From Gymnothorax reevesii (taxonomy: Eukaryota > Chordata > Actinopteri > Anguilliformes > Muraenidae), in NCBI GenBank assembly GCA_029721435.1, contig CM056574.1, forward strand, positions 30,799,001 to 30,863,000: a stretch of DNA of 64,000 nt, read 5' to 3'. The translations under genes were made by a program, and so were the position numbers. Shown here piece after piece: positions 12,986-25,570 of the stretch (position 1 is the stretch's first letter; each line of letters starts with the position of its first letter). A model generated the notes under the pieces. It was not told where the DNA came from. It ran no database searches and worked only from the letters and a program-made list of their open reading frames with translations.

Positions 12986-13725
12986 TAGGTTGTGTTTGGT
13001 CAGAGGTAGTTTTATTGGAGGCAATATTTTATAAGAGGCTTTGTTTGAACAAATACACTGTTTGATTGGAGGCAGTATTTGATTCGAGATTTTGCTTGAT
13101 CTGCAGTAGTGGTGGATGAGTTTGGTCGAAATTAGTGTTTGATTAAATGCAGTATTTAATTAGATGCAATTATTGAGCAAAGACTGTGTTTGATTTGAGG
13201 CAATATTTGAATAGAGGTGATGTTTGATTTGAGGCTGTATTTGATTAGAGATTGTGTATGATCTGGGGCAATATTTGATTTGACACTGTGTGGTACTGTT
13301 TGATGAGAGGTTGTATTTCATCAGGGGCAGTGTTTTATTAGAGGCAGTATTAAATTGAATGCTGTGCTTGATCAGAGGTAATTTTTGATTAGAAGCAGTA
13401 TTTGATCAGAGGTGATGTAAAATTAGAGGCCATATTTGATTAGAGGTTGAGGTTAATAGGTGGCAGTACTTGATTGGGAGTCATGTTTGATTACTACTAC
13501 TACTACGTAGTCCAAGGTTGGGTTTGATCAGTGGTGCAGATTGATTTGAGGCAGTATTTTATCAAAGATTGCGTTTGATTTGAGGCAGTATCTCATCCGA
13601 GGCCATATTTGATTCATTCGCACTTGATTAGTGACAGTATTTAATTAGCGGTTGTGTTTGATTATGCACCAGATTTGATACTGGAGTTTTTGATTGGAGT
13701 CAGTTGTTTAGAGGCTGTACTTGGG
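12986..13725. repeat. Degenerate minisatellite, 17-bp monomer / 34-bp dimer
   Basis: About 40 diverged units of the form TTTGATTAGAGGCAGTA alternate with TTTGATTAGAGGTTGTG. Where the register is clear (near 13190-13290) the dimer repeats every 34 bp. Units carry many substitutions and small indels, so the array is old. A short (CTA)n run sits inside it at about 13495-13507. Confidence 0.85.
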
Positions 13726-14009
13726 AATAGACGCTGTGCTGCGACTGCGACGAGGATCTGACAGTGCGCTAGTGCTCTTGCTAACACTGATTAGACATGA
13801 GCGGAGCGCAGGGCATCCCAGGGCTTCTCTGCAGGCTTCAGTAATGGGGTCTCACGATGGTAGCGCCGCCGTCTCTCTTCGGAGCCGAGTCCGGGTAATG
13901 CCACATTATTACGACATTGATGCAATACCTTATTCAGTGTGGCGGCTGGGTTCGACGCTCGCACCGATCTCCCATCCCGGTCTTCAGTTAAACTCACAAA
14001 ACAACAGAG

Positions 14010-14220
14010 CTGCCGAGAGAGAGAGAGAGGGATTGAGCAAGAGGGAGCGCGTGATCAAAAACAGAGAGTTACAGAGAGGGTGAGGGAATGGTGGAGAGAT
14101 GGCGAGATTGAAACAGAAAGGCAGAAACAAAGGATTGAATTATCCAGCGGTGAAAAGGGAAAGGGAGGGATGCTTATGATTCCGAGAGGAGGGAAAGATG
14201 GAGAGAGAAACTGAGACAGA
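14010..14220. repeat. Purine-rich (GA) low-complexity tract
   Basis: GAGAGAGAGAGAGGG-type sequence with few pyrimidines on the + strand. Confidence 0.75.
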
Positions 14221-15159
14221 ATGGGGAGAGAGATGGCGAGTCGTGTTAACTGATCTTCATTTATGTACGTGCAGAGTCCTCATGTTGATTGGGTGCTGTC
14301 ATCTAATTGCTGTACCAAGCAGGGATGGTCATCAGTGGAATCCATAGGGAAAGTCAGTGGCTTTATTCTTTAATGCAAACTTATGTTACGTGAGTGCAGG
14401 TATTTTTCTGTTGTACATTACTGAGTATTGTACCATATATTCAGCAAAGAGGCCTGGAGGTATGGTCCCAACTGCATCAAAGCAGGGGGTTTGTAATAGT
14501 GGAAAGTGAGATAAATTGCAGCTTTAGTCACTTAGCTGTCAGTCTTGCTTGCTGTGACGAACTCACAACGAACATGGCTGTCCAGCCAGTGTCAACTTTT
14601 TGAACAAATCAAAACGGTCTTGTAATTCCAACAAACTGGCCGCACTCACGCGCACATGCCGGTTCAAGGAAACTTATCTTCGTATAAGCTGTTGAGTTAG
14701 TGAAACTGTCAGTTAAACAGGCATTGACCTGTCAGTTGCCATTCTGTGAGGTCAATAAAATTCTGTTATCTACCTCAGCACTCTGGATTATGTTAACTAC
14801 ATCACCACAGCAGTCCTTATGCGCTCTGGTGGGATTTTAGGGATGGTGAATAACAGTGGGCCAGGTTTCCAACAGGCTAATCATATCCTGTAATGTGATT
14901 TCCAACGCATTTACCCCCACAGAGTATGATTGGTAAAACAAGATGATGCTATGGACCTTGTATTTGTTAGACAACCCGTTTAATTGCATTGAGCACACCT
15001 TCCACATCTTAGGTCTTTGGAAAATAGTTTCATCAGTTGGTCTTATTTTAGCCCACATGGTTTTTAATTGGATTACTGTCCATTTTCTGACATCACATCG
15101 AACTCTCAGCGGTTGATTGCCAATTATATTGACAAAGTATAAAGAATATCTGTCTGTTA

Positions 15160-15370
15160 GACACACACACATACACATGCATGTGCACACATCCTTGTAC
15201 TTTTGCCCTTGTGAATATATTAGATTAACATCCATTCATTTTTGCATGTCTGCACATCTTCCCCTTATCCTAACCATAACCAAAACAGACCTCACCCAAA
15301 CCCTCACATTAACCTTAGCCTACTCCTAATTCTAATCTGAGCCCCAAACTTAACCAATAGGTCACAATTT
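15160..15370 (-). repeat. Fish interspersed repeat with degenerate CCCTAA-like tract
   Basis: A CA-rich start is followed by CCTTGTACTTTTGCCCTTGTG and then by CCCCTTATCCTAACCATAACC, CATTAACCTTAGCC and similar degenerate telomere-like words. This matches the layout of a repeat often found beside CA/GT microsatellites in fish. A related element in the other orientation lies at 62565-63420. The class is not known to me. Confidence 0.5.
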
Positions 15371-16599
15371 GCACTTGTAGATGAGAGGATTGGCCAAAAT
15401 GACCTCTCTTCAAAAAAGTGTTCCGACTGTGTTGGTTAAAATATTTGCTGGACTCTGATAATGCTCTTGACTATGTGAAAAGTCTGTATCAACCAGTCCA
15501 TAGTGCCTGAGTCACGCAGAGGGAGTGTTGTGCCCATGTCACTCATTCACTGTGATTAACCCTTTCTCCTGCACCCGAGATGGTATGAGAGATGGTCCCA
15601 CAGAGAGAGAGAGGAGAGGTGCAAAGCCATGGCTGGTACAGAAAATTAATGGCAGGGGTGTGTTTATGTGTGACAAGGGAGTCACTGAAAGACCTGAATA
15701 ATGGCTAAATTAATAGAAGAGAGGGGATTAAAGGGATGAGAGAAAACTAATTGTGATAAGAAATTAGCGATCTCTTTTGGAAAAGAAGGGAGAAACTAAG
15801 TTAGAATGTGAGAACTGAGTAAGTGAGGCACTATGGGTAATGTAGTTCAAGCCCTGTTTATTTGTGGCGATTTGACTACACTTCGCTTTACATTTTGCCC
15901 ACAGTCAAGGTTGCGCACTCGACCTAATTCATTTGCTCCGTGTGGTGCGAGGGGGCTGCGGGCAGCAGTGACCAGGCCTGAATTTGGTTTGTGGAGGAAC
16001 ACATCGGCCCCCCCCCCCCCCCACCTCTCATCACAGGGCCACAGCGAGAGAGGGGCCCACCTGTGCAGTTAATCACAGTCCACAACGCATTGGAGGTTTT
16101 AATTTTAGAATGTGTTTACCAGTCACTGCAGGACTCTCGCTACACTCACTCACCCGCACCGGTGTTCCACACACTAATGCGCCCCTGAGCAGGCTCCAGG
16201 GGTACGCCGCGCTGCTGAGGACGGTGGGCTGTTTTTTTGGGGTGCGACGGAGACATGCTGTTCTGTGGAGTCTCCTTATGGGGGGGGTGGGGGGTGGGGG
16301 GGGCGTTGGTGGGAGGGAGGGAGTGGGAGCTCAGTTTCAGCGGCGCAGCAGAAAACAATAAAAGCCCCGGAAAAAAAGCGGCGGAACGTTCCTGAGAGAC
16401 GCGTGCGTGTGGGGGATGGAGGCATTGGGGGGGGGGGGGGGGGTGTTGCTACGGGAGAAACGCGGGAGCGCTGCGGCTGCGGAGCGACGCTACAGCAGGG
16501 GGAGAAAAGAGAAACTGAAAAGGAGAAAAGTTTTTCTAAAAAGTCCCAGTTGTGTTCCCCCAGCTTCATGTAATACAAATGACAAACGCCATCCTTTTG

Positions 16600-16760
16600 T
16601 GTGCCGACGTGTGTGTGTTTGTCAGTGTGTGCTCGTGTGTGTGTTTCTGTCTGTGTGTGTTTCTCTGAGTGTGTGAGTACGTGTGTGTGTGGGTGTGCTT
16701 CTATCTATGTGTGCTTCTGTGTGTTTTTCTTTTTGCGTGAGTATGTTTTTTCTCTCTGTC

Positions 16761-16791
<31 letters not shown>

Positions 16792-16800
16792 ATGTGTGTT
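16600..16800. repeat. GT-rich simple repeat with pure (TG)n core
   Basis: Degenerate GT repeats, with an uninterrupted TG run at about 16763-16790. Confidence 0.93.
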
Positions 16801-17129
16801 TACCTTTTTTGTTTCTGATGGTCTCGGTATTTTTTTTCCAAGCACTTGTATGCAGTGCGATCAGCAGGTATTCTGGACACTGACCTCGTATATTTAGCAC
16901 CGCAGTTCCTTCATGTTTCAGGTGACATGGGTGCACATGTAAGTACTCTATACTGTCACCACATATCTATTGTAGAGGGTCAAAAAATAATGGCTCTATC
17001 ATTGAACAAACACTCTCTAACTGCGTTGTATTTGTGTGAATGTAGTATGTACACGTGTGGGCTTGTACAAGGTCACACGAGAGGTTCTTTCCCCGCCCGG
17101 TTCTCGGGGTGGAGCATGTCTCTGCTAAT

Positions 17130-17345
17130 GCCTCTCTGATCACCAGCGCGCTGACAGCGAGACCCGACTCCTCCTCCTCACCCCGAACACGCAGGCGCGT
17201 TTCAATTAGCGCCGCGCGCTTAACCTCGCTTTCATCTGCCGTCGCCACCGGATCGAGCCGTGTTTGCAGTCCCCTTCGCCCCTCCCCTCCACCTCTTCCT
17301 CTCCGCGGGCTGTTAGCACGCTCCTCCTCCAGCCAACCGCTGTAA
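17130..17345. promoter_or_regulatory. CpG-rich intronic patch
   Basis: CpGs cluster in CAGCGCGCTGACAGCGAG, CGCAGGCGCG, TTAGCGCCGCGCGCTTAA and CCGTCGCCACCGGATCGAGC, against a mostly CpG-poor intron. It could be an enhancer or an orphan CpG island. There is no TATA box or exon evidence. Confidence 0.3.
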
Positions 17346-18149
17346 CGGTTGCAGTTACGCCTTTATTTTAATTTGTAAATGTGAATTGCGGGTTAGGAGA
17401 TAATACGCCCCACGTTCTGGCTCTGGTTTTCTGGCTTGGGCCTAATATTATGTTACTGGACTGGGATTTTTATTTAATTGGGTTTCAGTTCTGAATGAGT
17501 ACCTTCAGGTGCATGACAGACCTGCCCATCTGCTCATTATCTCAACCCCCCCACTCCCCAAACTCCTCCTTCACAATGATTGACACGCCTCCCCAATATG
17601 TGTGCCACTCCCCCCTCCCCCTCCCTTGTTGCCACGGCCGCACTAACTGTCACCCTGCCTTCTCTTTCCACCCACCTCGGCTCACGGACGGCCGTTAGGA
17701 GAGCCTGCCCAGCTGCAAGGTTTGTCCCTCTGCTCTCTCCGTACCAAGCTGTCTGAATGAAACGCATTCATTGCCTGCGAAGCTTTGGGAGGGATGGGAT
17801 AGTGGGTAGGACTGTTAAAGGGGGGAAAATTTAGAGCATAATGTCTAGAGACGAGCACTGACAGTTTTAACACCCTCACCCTCCCCACCCAACCCATCTT
17901 CTCACCTGTCGCTGGCACAAACACCCTTGCAGCACAGACTGGGCTGTTGCCGTGGGAGCAAGTGACCTCATTGCATGACATCATTGCACAGCCCTGCACC
18001 AGTAACATGCTGGGAATACGTGTTGTATCATTATTTTGATATCGTCAATGTCATGCATGGTGGTTTTCATACTGAAACGAGATATGTTAGCTCATCTATC
18101 ATTGAAAGTTGTGGCTAGAAACTTAACTCAGGTAATTCAGCATGTGTGA

Positions 18150-18171
18150 TTTTTTTTTTTTTTTTTTTTTT
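18150..18171. repeat. Poly(T) tract
   Basis: A homopolymer of about 22 Ts. No SINE body was recognised next to it. Confidence 0.9.
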
Positions 18172-21100
18172 GCCTTTTCGCATTTAACCTGGAACATTTA
18201 CGGTACTTCACCGGCAGTTTACCTTTGCGTTCGAGTGTCTTTTGCAGTCCTTGTATATGGACCTACTTGTCATTGTTCCAGGTTTGAAATGAGCGAGTTC
18301 AAATGTCTATCTCTTTTCACCATGGTGCTTGAAATTTTGGACCTAGAGAAATTTCTGTTGGTGGCCACCCCAGGTATTGTGAAACACCCCATCAAAGTTC
18401 AAGTGAGATGGCCCATTTTGTTCTGAATTGTCACTGCGGCAGACCTGATCGTATCATGAAGTGTTCTGTCAAAGTTTTTTGTTTCATAAAACATTTTGTA
18501 GGGTGATGATAGCTATCATGAAGTGTCATGGCTGTAGCTACTTTAGTTTGTCTGTCTTCCTGAGGCCACAGCTCTTTTTTGGGTGTAGGTGTTGTCCTGT
18601 CTCTTGCCCAAAGCATGATGGGATAGGTTCCTGGCAACAAACAACCCTGACCAGGAATACGTAAAGACCATGAATTAACTGTTTGGAAGATGGTTGTAAC
18701 TTAATGTTGATTTGTGGCGGTGTGGTGGCTAGCGGCTCCTATCAAACCTTATTTTCACACGTGCACCCTAGTCTCTATCTCCATATCTACACTCTCACAT
18801 TGTCCCTTGAGTTACACCCAGCTGCAGCCGGGGTAAGGCCACTCGCCTGAATCCAAGCGGCCCCAGGGGGAACAGAACTAATGATGCGTTTCATTCATGA
18901 GTTTTATTTTTTTATATCCACTGCACCCTGAATGCGGGGCAAGCTGGGGCTTTGTCCCATATCCGCAGGCCGGCCGAAACGACAGCGATGCGATCAGTGG
19001 AGGGTTTAGGATGTCAGAACGGCTCCTGGTAGCAGATCTTCAGTGATGCCTGAGTGGTATTATTCAGCGATGCTCGGCAGTAATTGACTGCTAATGTCTG
19101 GGAAGTGAAGTTCTACAGGCCAATACATGAGAAACTTGCATTTTGAACTCCAAGACTGCACTTTATAAGCCAGCTTGCCTGGCTATCTGGTCTAGTACTC
19201 TCTCTCTTGTTCACTGGGTAGACTTGAAATGTCAATTTTATTAAAAATGTTTTTTTCATAATGAAAAATCTGTTCTCTTATAACTGTTAGGATAGCTACT
19301 ATGTACATGCGAAGAGAATCGTAAAATATGCCTCTCCTTTCAGCATGTAGTTGTTGATTTTCTTTAGAGTAGCTCTTAAAGGCACAGCGCTCCTTAAACC
19401 CCCTTCAGATTTGAGTCCTCTCTGAAGTCTTTTGGGGAAATTTAACAAAAGAGCTTGCGGCAAGGGCAAATGGACTTGGATTCAGCTGAGGCTGTGGCTT
19501 CTAAAAAAAAAAAGAGAATAAGAAGGGGTGTTTGCGAAACGTGTGCAAGTCACGTAAAGTGGTGGCAGTGGAGAATGTTACATGACGGAATGGTAAAGTC
19601 ACGCGCCACGTCTGACTTTGACTGTCAGCGTGTGCAGATAGGAGCTGATAATGTATGTGGACACGCGCGCACGCGCTCACGCACACACGCGCTAATACGC
19701 CGCGCCACACCACACCACCTGGTGGCAGCCAGCCGGAACCACTGATGGAGGCGGGAGGAGGAAGAAGGGATTGTCGAGGGAGAGGGGTAACAGAAGGAGA
19801 GGGGGTACATCGTGTGCCAGGGAGGGGATTCTGGGAAAGCTAATAGGTGAAGGAGATTCCTCTGTGAAGATCTGGAGGATCAGGGTTGGAGGAATATAAT
19901 AAATACAGAGATTGTAGGGGGGGTTGCAATGCATGGTGGGAGATCAGCTGGCGCTGACAGACCACAGGCATTAACAGAGGCCAGCTATTAAGAACAGACC
20001 TGGGGCACTTGGCCCCTCCCTCTTTCTGTTTGCCCGCCGCATATTGAAACATTTAAAGGGCATGTAAAAACTCAGATGTTGTTGAGATATTTGTTTGTGC
20101 GGCTCGGTGGCATTGAGTCCCCCACGAGAGCTAATTTCACCACGTTTTCGCTTGATTTGCTTCTTATGCTGTTTATTAAAAGTAATTACAAGCTGTTTAG
20201 AGATCTAGCTGTGAGCCTTTCAGGGGACAGTCCCCCAAAAGATGTGGGAAGAGAATGGTAAATGAGGCACACCGCCATTTGTGCTCGAGAGGTGTGTGCG
20301 TGTGTGTGTATGTGTGTGTGTTTAGTGTATGAACGTGGTAGGTCTGTCGACGCACACATCACTTGGCCTAACTTTCAGCCTTCAAGTGGACTGTAGCTCT
20401 TGGAGAGATGCGCACATTCCTTGGTGATGTCATAGGTGCACATAGTCTCGTGATGTCACCATTACACGTGTACTTACACCTTCTGCACCCACCCAGCCCA
20501 GGTATGCAGAACCGACAGCCTGCTGGGAACAAATAGCGGTTACCCGCCTCTACTCTCCTCCACCCCTCCCTTCTTCACTCCCTGCTTTCCCCCCTCCCTC
20601 GTTCCTGCTCTCCATACTAATTGTTAAAGACAAACAGGCAGCTCTTGTGCGTGTGTAATGAACGCAGGCCAGCTGCAATTAGTTCCTTGCTTAATTCGTT
20701 AAGTGTTGAGAATTTATTTTCTCGGGTGATGCCGGCATCTGTCGCAGCTGGTGGGGACTCTCCGCCTGTGCGGCGCAGGCGGGACGCCTGCTCTCACTCA
20801 GTCATAAATCAGGACCGTCCTAGCGCAGGGAGAGAGTCTCCAGTCCTGGGTGAAGATGGAGTAAATGCAGCTTTGACAGTATGGTACTTTGCCCTGGTCA
20901 CAGACTGAGGAACAGCAGGTGGAGTTCACGTATAGGCAGCAAGATGTTTTTCAAGACAGCCAGTTCTGTCATTCATCTCTTTGAAATGTGTTATTAATTT
21001 ATTCATCATTGCTCGGGGTTACATTCATTGTTACTCCATATTTACACAGGCCGTAACATTACTTGAGCTAACAAACAAAAATAAAATGCTCAGATTTATG

Positions 21101-21361
21101 AGTACCTCAGTCGTAAGTTTATTCTACTTGTATTCCATCAACACTTTTTAGCTTGGCCAATTGGGCTTATGCTGTGGTTGGATGCCTTTCTGGTGGTCTG
21201 TCATGCGTCTGTAAACTTTTTGCCTTGTCAGCGCTCTAGCGCCCTCAGTTTTTCATGGATCCTTTTCATATATCTATGTGTGTACATGAGATGAAAATCT
21301 TGGCCAAGTTCGATTTTGGCCATGTTTCGCCAAGCGGGCGCATTGGCTTTGCCACCATTTT

Positions 21362-21487
21362 TGTCTCGCCCCGAAGGGATTTGCGAGACATAGGTGCCGC
21401 TTTTTCCGTCCGCGGCGTCGGCGTCGGCGTCCGTCCACAAAAACTTTAACCAAGGTTAAAGTTTTCGGGGGCAGCCGGGGCGAGACA
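21362..21487. mobile_element. GC-rich short element with 12-bp perfect terminal inverted repeats
   Basis: TGTCTCGCCCCG at 21362-21373 is exactly inverted as CGGGGCGAGACA at 21476-21487. Between them lie a (GGCGTC)n run at about 21413-21430 and the near-palindrome CTTTAACCAAGGTTAAAG at about 21443-21460. A direct repeat GCGAGACATA occurs at about 21383 and 21480. The whole patch differs sharply in base composition from the AT-rich flanks. The class is unknown; it is short, non-coding and probably non-autonomous. Confidence 0.5.
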
Positions 21488-23398
21488 TACCTGCAGCATT
21501 AGTGCTTTTTTATACCTAAGTAAAGCATGCCCATAAAAGTAAAGTGAATGTCAAAGAGGAATGGAACGAGAACAGCAGCGAGAGATGTTGCTGTTGACTG
21601 AGAGCAAAGAGGAGGGGAGCTTATCGTGAGAGAGGGGATGGAGAGATAAAGAGGGAGAATGTGAGTTGGTGATCAAAAAAGACTGGTTGAATGACTAATT
21701 ACACCGTGACATAGTATTGTACAAGCTACTGCTCAAATACATGACAAACTTCCATTAGTTTGTTGTCTGCTTCAATGTAAATTTGATGTTTGTTTTTGTC
21801 GTGTTTTGGCAATGTATATCAATGTATGTCATGCTAATGAGGCTCATTTGAATGTGAATGTCGGGGAAGGAGCACGAAAGAAACTGAAAAGCATAGAAAG
21901 GGAAGTTAGAGTGAGTGTGAGCCATTGTTGTTGTAGAAACACTCTCTGCCCTCAAGAGGTGTATGTTCAAGCTGAATTATTTAAAATGTTATGATACCTG
22001 AATTGCATGAGATTTAATTTTCCAAGAAAGTATAAAAATTTTTTTTAGTGGTCCCTCACTTCCCAAACTATAAGGGTCGGAGAGCTGTGTTTGAGACAGA
22101 GCTGTTCACTGCATTAGGAAAAAATGACAGAATGACACTGCCTAGTACATTGCCTTGGAGAGAAAGCCAACACGTCATGTATGTTAACTTATACACAAGA
22201 CATGGATGACTTTGCACGGTACACTATTTAATGGTACACTGCTGTTCTAATAGTTCTGTAGTTGATGTTTATAAGGAAATAAGCATCTTTGACTCTTGTA
22301 CATTATCGGTCATGGCACCGGTTAGGTAAATGGGCTGAGAAATTATAGCAGGGCTGAAAAAAACAGGGAAACAAATTATTTGTTTTTGTAAAAATTGATT
22401 AGAATCAAACCAGTTTGGGATGAATTTGACAGAAAAAAATCAAAAAGCAACCTGCCAGGGCAGCACATCCTTAGAAACCTTTGCAGTCGTGTTGCGTACT
22501 TTCAGGACCATGTGATTGTCCTCAAATCAAAAATTCCATGAATCAGTTCAGCTGTCATTATTGCGACATGTGCCAACATTGATTAATCTAAGATTCAGAT
22601 GGTTTTTTCTTATTTTTGGCTTCTTAAAAATTGTGGGTGTTGAAAAACTTTTGACCTGGTAATGTGCTTTCGGACAAAAGTGAGAACCGTTGAATGTGAA
22701 GTGGAGAGGAACTGGCACTGAGATGAGACAGCTAGAATTCGAGTGATTGCAACTCACAAAAAATAAATAAAAATATCTGGAGGTGGCTTTTTTGTTGAAA
22801 TTTCTTACACCTCCGGGACTGCCACACTTTCGAGGTGCAGTTTGCGTCGCGGCAAGACAACAATTCAGCTATACTTGAGAAACTGCAAATGATATAAACA
22901 CTAAAATCAAGCCAGGAAAAAGTACTGGATGCATCAAGTATTAATACGGCTTCAACACTCTGTAGCGTATGGCTAAGCATCTGTAACCATGCATGCTAAT
23001 GCAACTTTTCCCGCGCAGCTGCGAGAGACCGCAAACGACTTGGCCACAAAACTTTCCATAAAGCAACAGAAATGGGGCTTGATTGGGACATCGGGTTTTT
23101 TCTTTTTTTGTATTGCTTGAATTGGGCAAATAGGGGCAGAGTACTGGAATAGTGCATGCTGGGAGTTGTAGTGCTTTCTCAGAATGAGAACAGAGGAGGG
23201 GATAAGGAAAGGAATCCATTGAGAATGAGCATAACAAACCCCCCCCCCATCATGACAGCAGGTGATGACTGTCATTCTGTTGTGGGAAGGAATGAGTCTA
23301 TGCCAGACCTTCTGTGTCTCTTTTGAGGACGAAAACCAAATATCTGCAATGGCGGGACCTTGACCCTGTGTGCGACAGTATGTGTGCATGAGGGAGGG

Positions 23399-23430
23399 GG
23401 GGAGAGAGAGAGAGAGAGAGAGAGGGAGAG
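23399..23430. repeat. (GA)n microsatellite
   Basis: An uninterrupted GA run within a purine tract. Confidence 0.95.
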
Positions 23431-24060
23431 ACAGTTCAGTGGCATCGGTTTCTCAGGAAGCAGGTTGAGGATGCAGTGAGGTGACAGGCTGGGACCGGCA
23501 GGGCTTTGATCCTGCGCCCCGGCGGTACACACCGCAGCCGAGCGGGAGTTAAGCAGGGGAACACGCGGGTTCAGAAGTCCAAAAACGCCCCCCCACCCCC
23601 AGGGGGCAGGAGATGCCTTGTTACTAATGAGAAGGTCCCATAACCCAAACACCCCCCCCCACACACACACGTACACTCACAAACGCATAGACACACACAC
23701 CCATAAAGTCCTTGAGCTGCAGGGATTTATGTCCTTGCAATTCACATCCTAAGTCTGGTGACGCGATAGGAATTTATTTTAGCATTAGCACTTCCCTTAT
23801 ATCTACCATTTTTAGCATTTTGCTTTTACACAGTTTGAAAGTTCTGAATCAGCTTGTCATGCTTTCAGGTTTTAACTCCGTTACATATTCGGTTTATTTG
23901 AGGCTGAGGAAGCAATTTCTCTCATTGGTAACAAGGAAACCAGCATTTTTGCTCTTCCAGAAATTTCATTTTTTTGAAGATGCCGGTTTTCGTGCAACCT
24001 CAAAAAGTCATGGCACTGTGTCATCAGGGTGGAGGAACTCTAACCTATGGTCTAACTGTG

Positions 24061-24122
24061 TGCGCGCGCATGTGTGTATGTGTGTGTGTGTGTGTGTGTG
24101 CGTGCGTGCTTGTGTGCGCGTT
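24061..24122. repeat. (GT)n microsatellite with GC-alternating ends
   Basis: GTGCGCGCGCATGTGTG continues as GT repeats and ends in GTGCGCG. Confidence 0.93.
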
Positions 24123-25051
24123 TTTGTGCATTTGCTTGCTCACAGGTGTCTATGAGTGCGCATATTTTATAATGCATCTCTACATAAAGGCCAGTGTGTT
24201 TGCGATGAAGTGCACCCATGATGGTGTGTGATGCATGTAGACGCTTGCATGTGTGTATTTGTTTGTCAGAGCTCACGTGCTTCCAAGTGAGTGATTCTTG
24301 GTGTTCGGCCTCCAGGTCTGATCTCCTTCAGCCTGATTGGCCTGATCTTACTGTGCTGCATCACAATTCATCATCCATCACCTGCAGGGAGTGAGGGGAT
24401 CTAACACTGAAGGAGAGGGGGGAAGAAAGAGGGCAGGATGGATCACAGGGGCAACGCAGGGGGACGGGAAAGAGGGACGTCTGCATGGAGAGTGAACTGG
24501 GAATGAGGGGACTGAGGCGGCCATATTGGATGGAAAAAAAATTGAGCCGAGACGGCTGGAGACAGATTGGAAAGATAGAGAGATGCTGACAAAGTTGAAA
24601 AAGAGATAAAGAGCGAGTTCTTTGACTAATTATCTTCATTTTTCTTTTCTATTGTTTGAAATCAGTAAGACTGTAAAGTCCCTTGGTAATGTACGATGTC
24701 TCTTGTTTTGCCGGTGACTGAAACAGATGAGGTAGGAGCGAGAGAGACGATGCAGAGATTGAGCAGTGGAATAGAATGGAGAGAATAAGGCGAAGGGATG
24801 CGGAAGGAAAGGGGAGAGAAAGAGGGATGCATTGGCAGGGATCCGTTGGCATTGGTATGAAGTGATAATAGGGAGAGGGGGATGAAGCAGTGGGGAGAAT
24901 GGGCACTGAGAATGATGAAGGGATGGGGAGAGGTGCGTAGAGAATGATTCACCGTGACTTGGAATTTCCAAAGGGGAGGATATAGGCAGCAAAATCGTAG
25001 AGATCAGTACTGAGTCAGTGGTGTACAGACGGGTGAAAAGGCAGTGCCACA

Positions 25052-25270
25052 CATTCTCATCTCGGTTGTCGTATAGTGACGCTATCTGACCAAGCGTCAA
25101 TATGCAACAATTTGGCATTTAGGGTTAGGCTTTGGGTGAAGAGATGGGGCATAGGGTGGTAGGTTTCATTTTAAACTGGTGTCAAATAAAGATGCCAAAA
25201 GCTTCCTTTTTCCGTCGTATATTGACGCTTGGTCAGGTAACATGACTGTATGACGAGTCGGGATGAGACC
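25052..25270. mobile_element. MITE-like element with about 55-bp terminal inverted repeats
   Basis: CTGACCAAGCGTCAATAT at about 25087-25104 recurs inverted as ATATTGACGCTTGGTCAG at about 25219-25236, 18 of 18 bases. Outside these, TCTCATCTCGGTTGTCGTAT on the left aligns to the reverse complement of the right arm (through TGACGAGTCGGGATGAGACC), so each arm is about 50-55 bp and imperfect outward. The centre (about 110 bp) has no coding capacity and includes TTTAGGGTTAGG. It is a short non-autonomous DNA transposon or fold-back element; the target-site duplication is unclear. Confidence 0.75.
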
Positions 25271-25379
25271 GAGCTCGCCAGTGAACGGAGAGAGAGGGAG
25301 AGTGAGGAAGGATTTGGAACGGTAGGGAAGGGTTTGCTCTAACTGGAGAGGTGGAGAACAGAGGGTGGGAGGGAGCGAT

Positions 25380-25570
25380 GACGCGAGGCGGAGCGGCGGG
25401 CGCCGCGGCTCGCCGGTCGCCTGGCGGGGGCGCTGGCGGAGTTGGCAGGCGCTCAGTCCACTCAGAGAGCAGCTGGACTTCATTAGGCGCTGGTGTTAAT
25501 TACTGGGACCGAGCCGGAGCGGCGTGGGGAACAGCGCTCAGGGTAATTCGGGAAGGGTCACCTTGAAATC
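25380..25570. promoter_or_regulatory. CpG-rich patch with homeobox core
   Basis: GCGGAGCGGCGGGCGCCGCG and GCGGGGGCGCTGGCGG are followed by GTGTTAATTACTGGG. It looks like an enhancer or orphan CpG island between a purine tract and AT-rich intron. No exon or TATA box is evident. Confidence 0.35.

Larger units (their letters stand above)
13726..21360 (+). other. znf423: znf423 long intron, block between the 17-bp minisatellite and the GC-rich inverted-repeat element
   Basis: Contents are a purine-rich tract at about 14010-14220, a CCCTAA-like repeat at 15160-15370, G/C homopolymers near 16010-16022 and 16275-16310, GT-rich DNA at 16600-16800, a CpG-rich patch at 17130-17345, poly(T) at 18150-18171, and an (ACGC)-rich tract near 19660-19705. 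No convincing exon was found. Open frames here are short and low-complexity. Confidence 0.75.
21488..25050 (+). other. znf423: znf423 long intron block
   Basis: AT-rich unique intron to about 23200, then simple repeats: a poly(C) run near 23240, a (GA)n run at 23399-23430, CA repeats near 23650-23702, and a (GT)n run at 24073-24120. A purine-rich stretch covers about 24400-25000. No exon seen. Confidence 0.75.
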
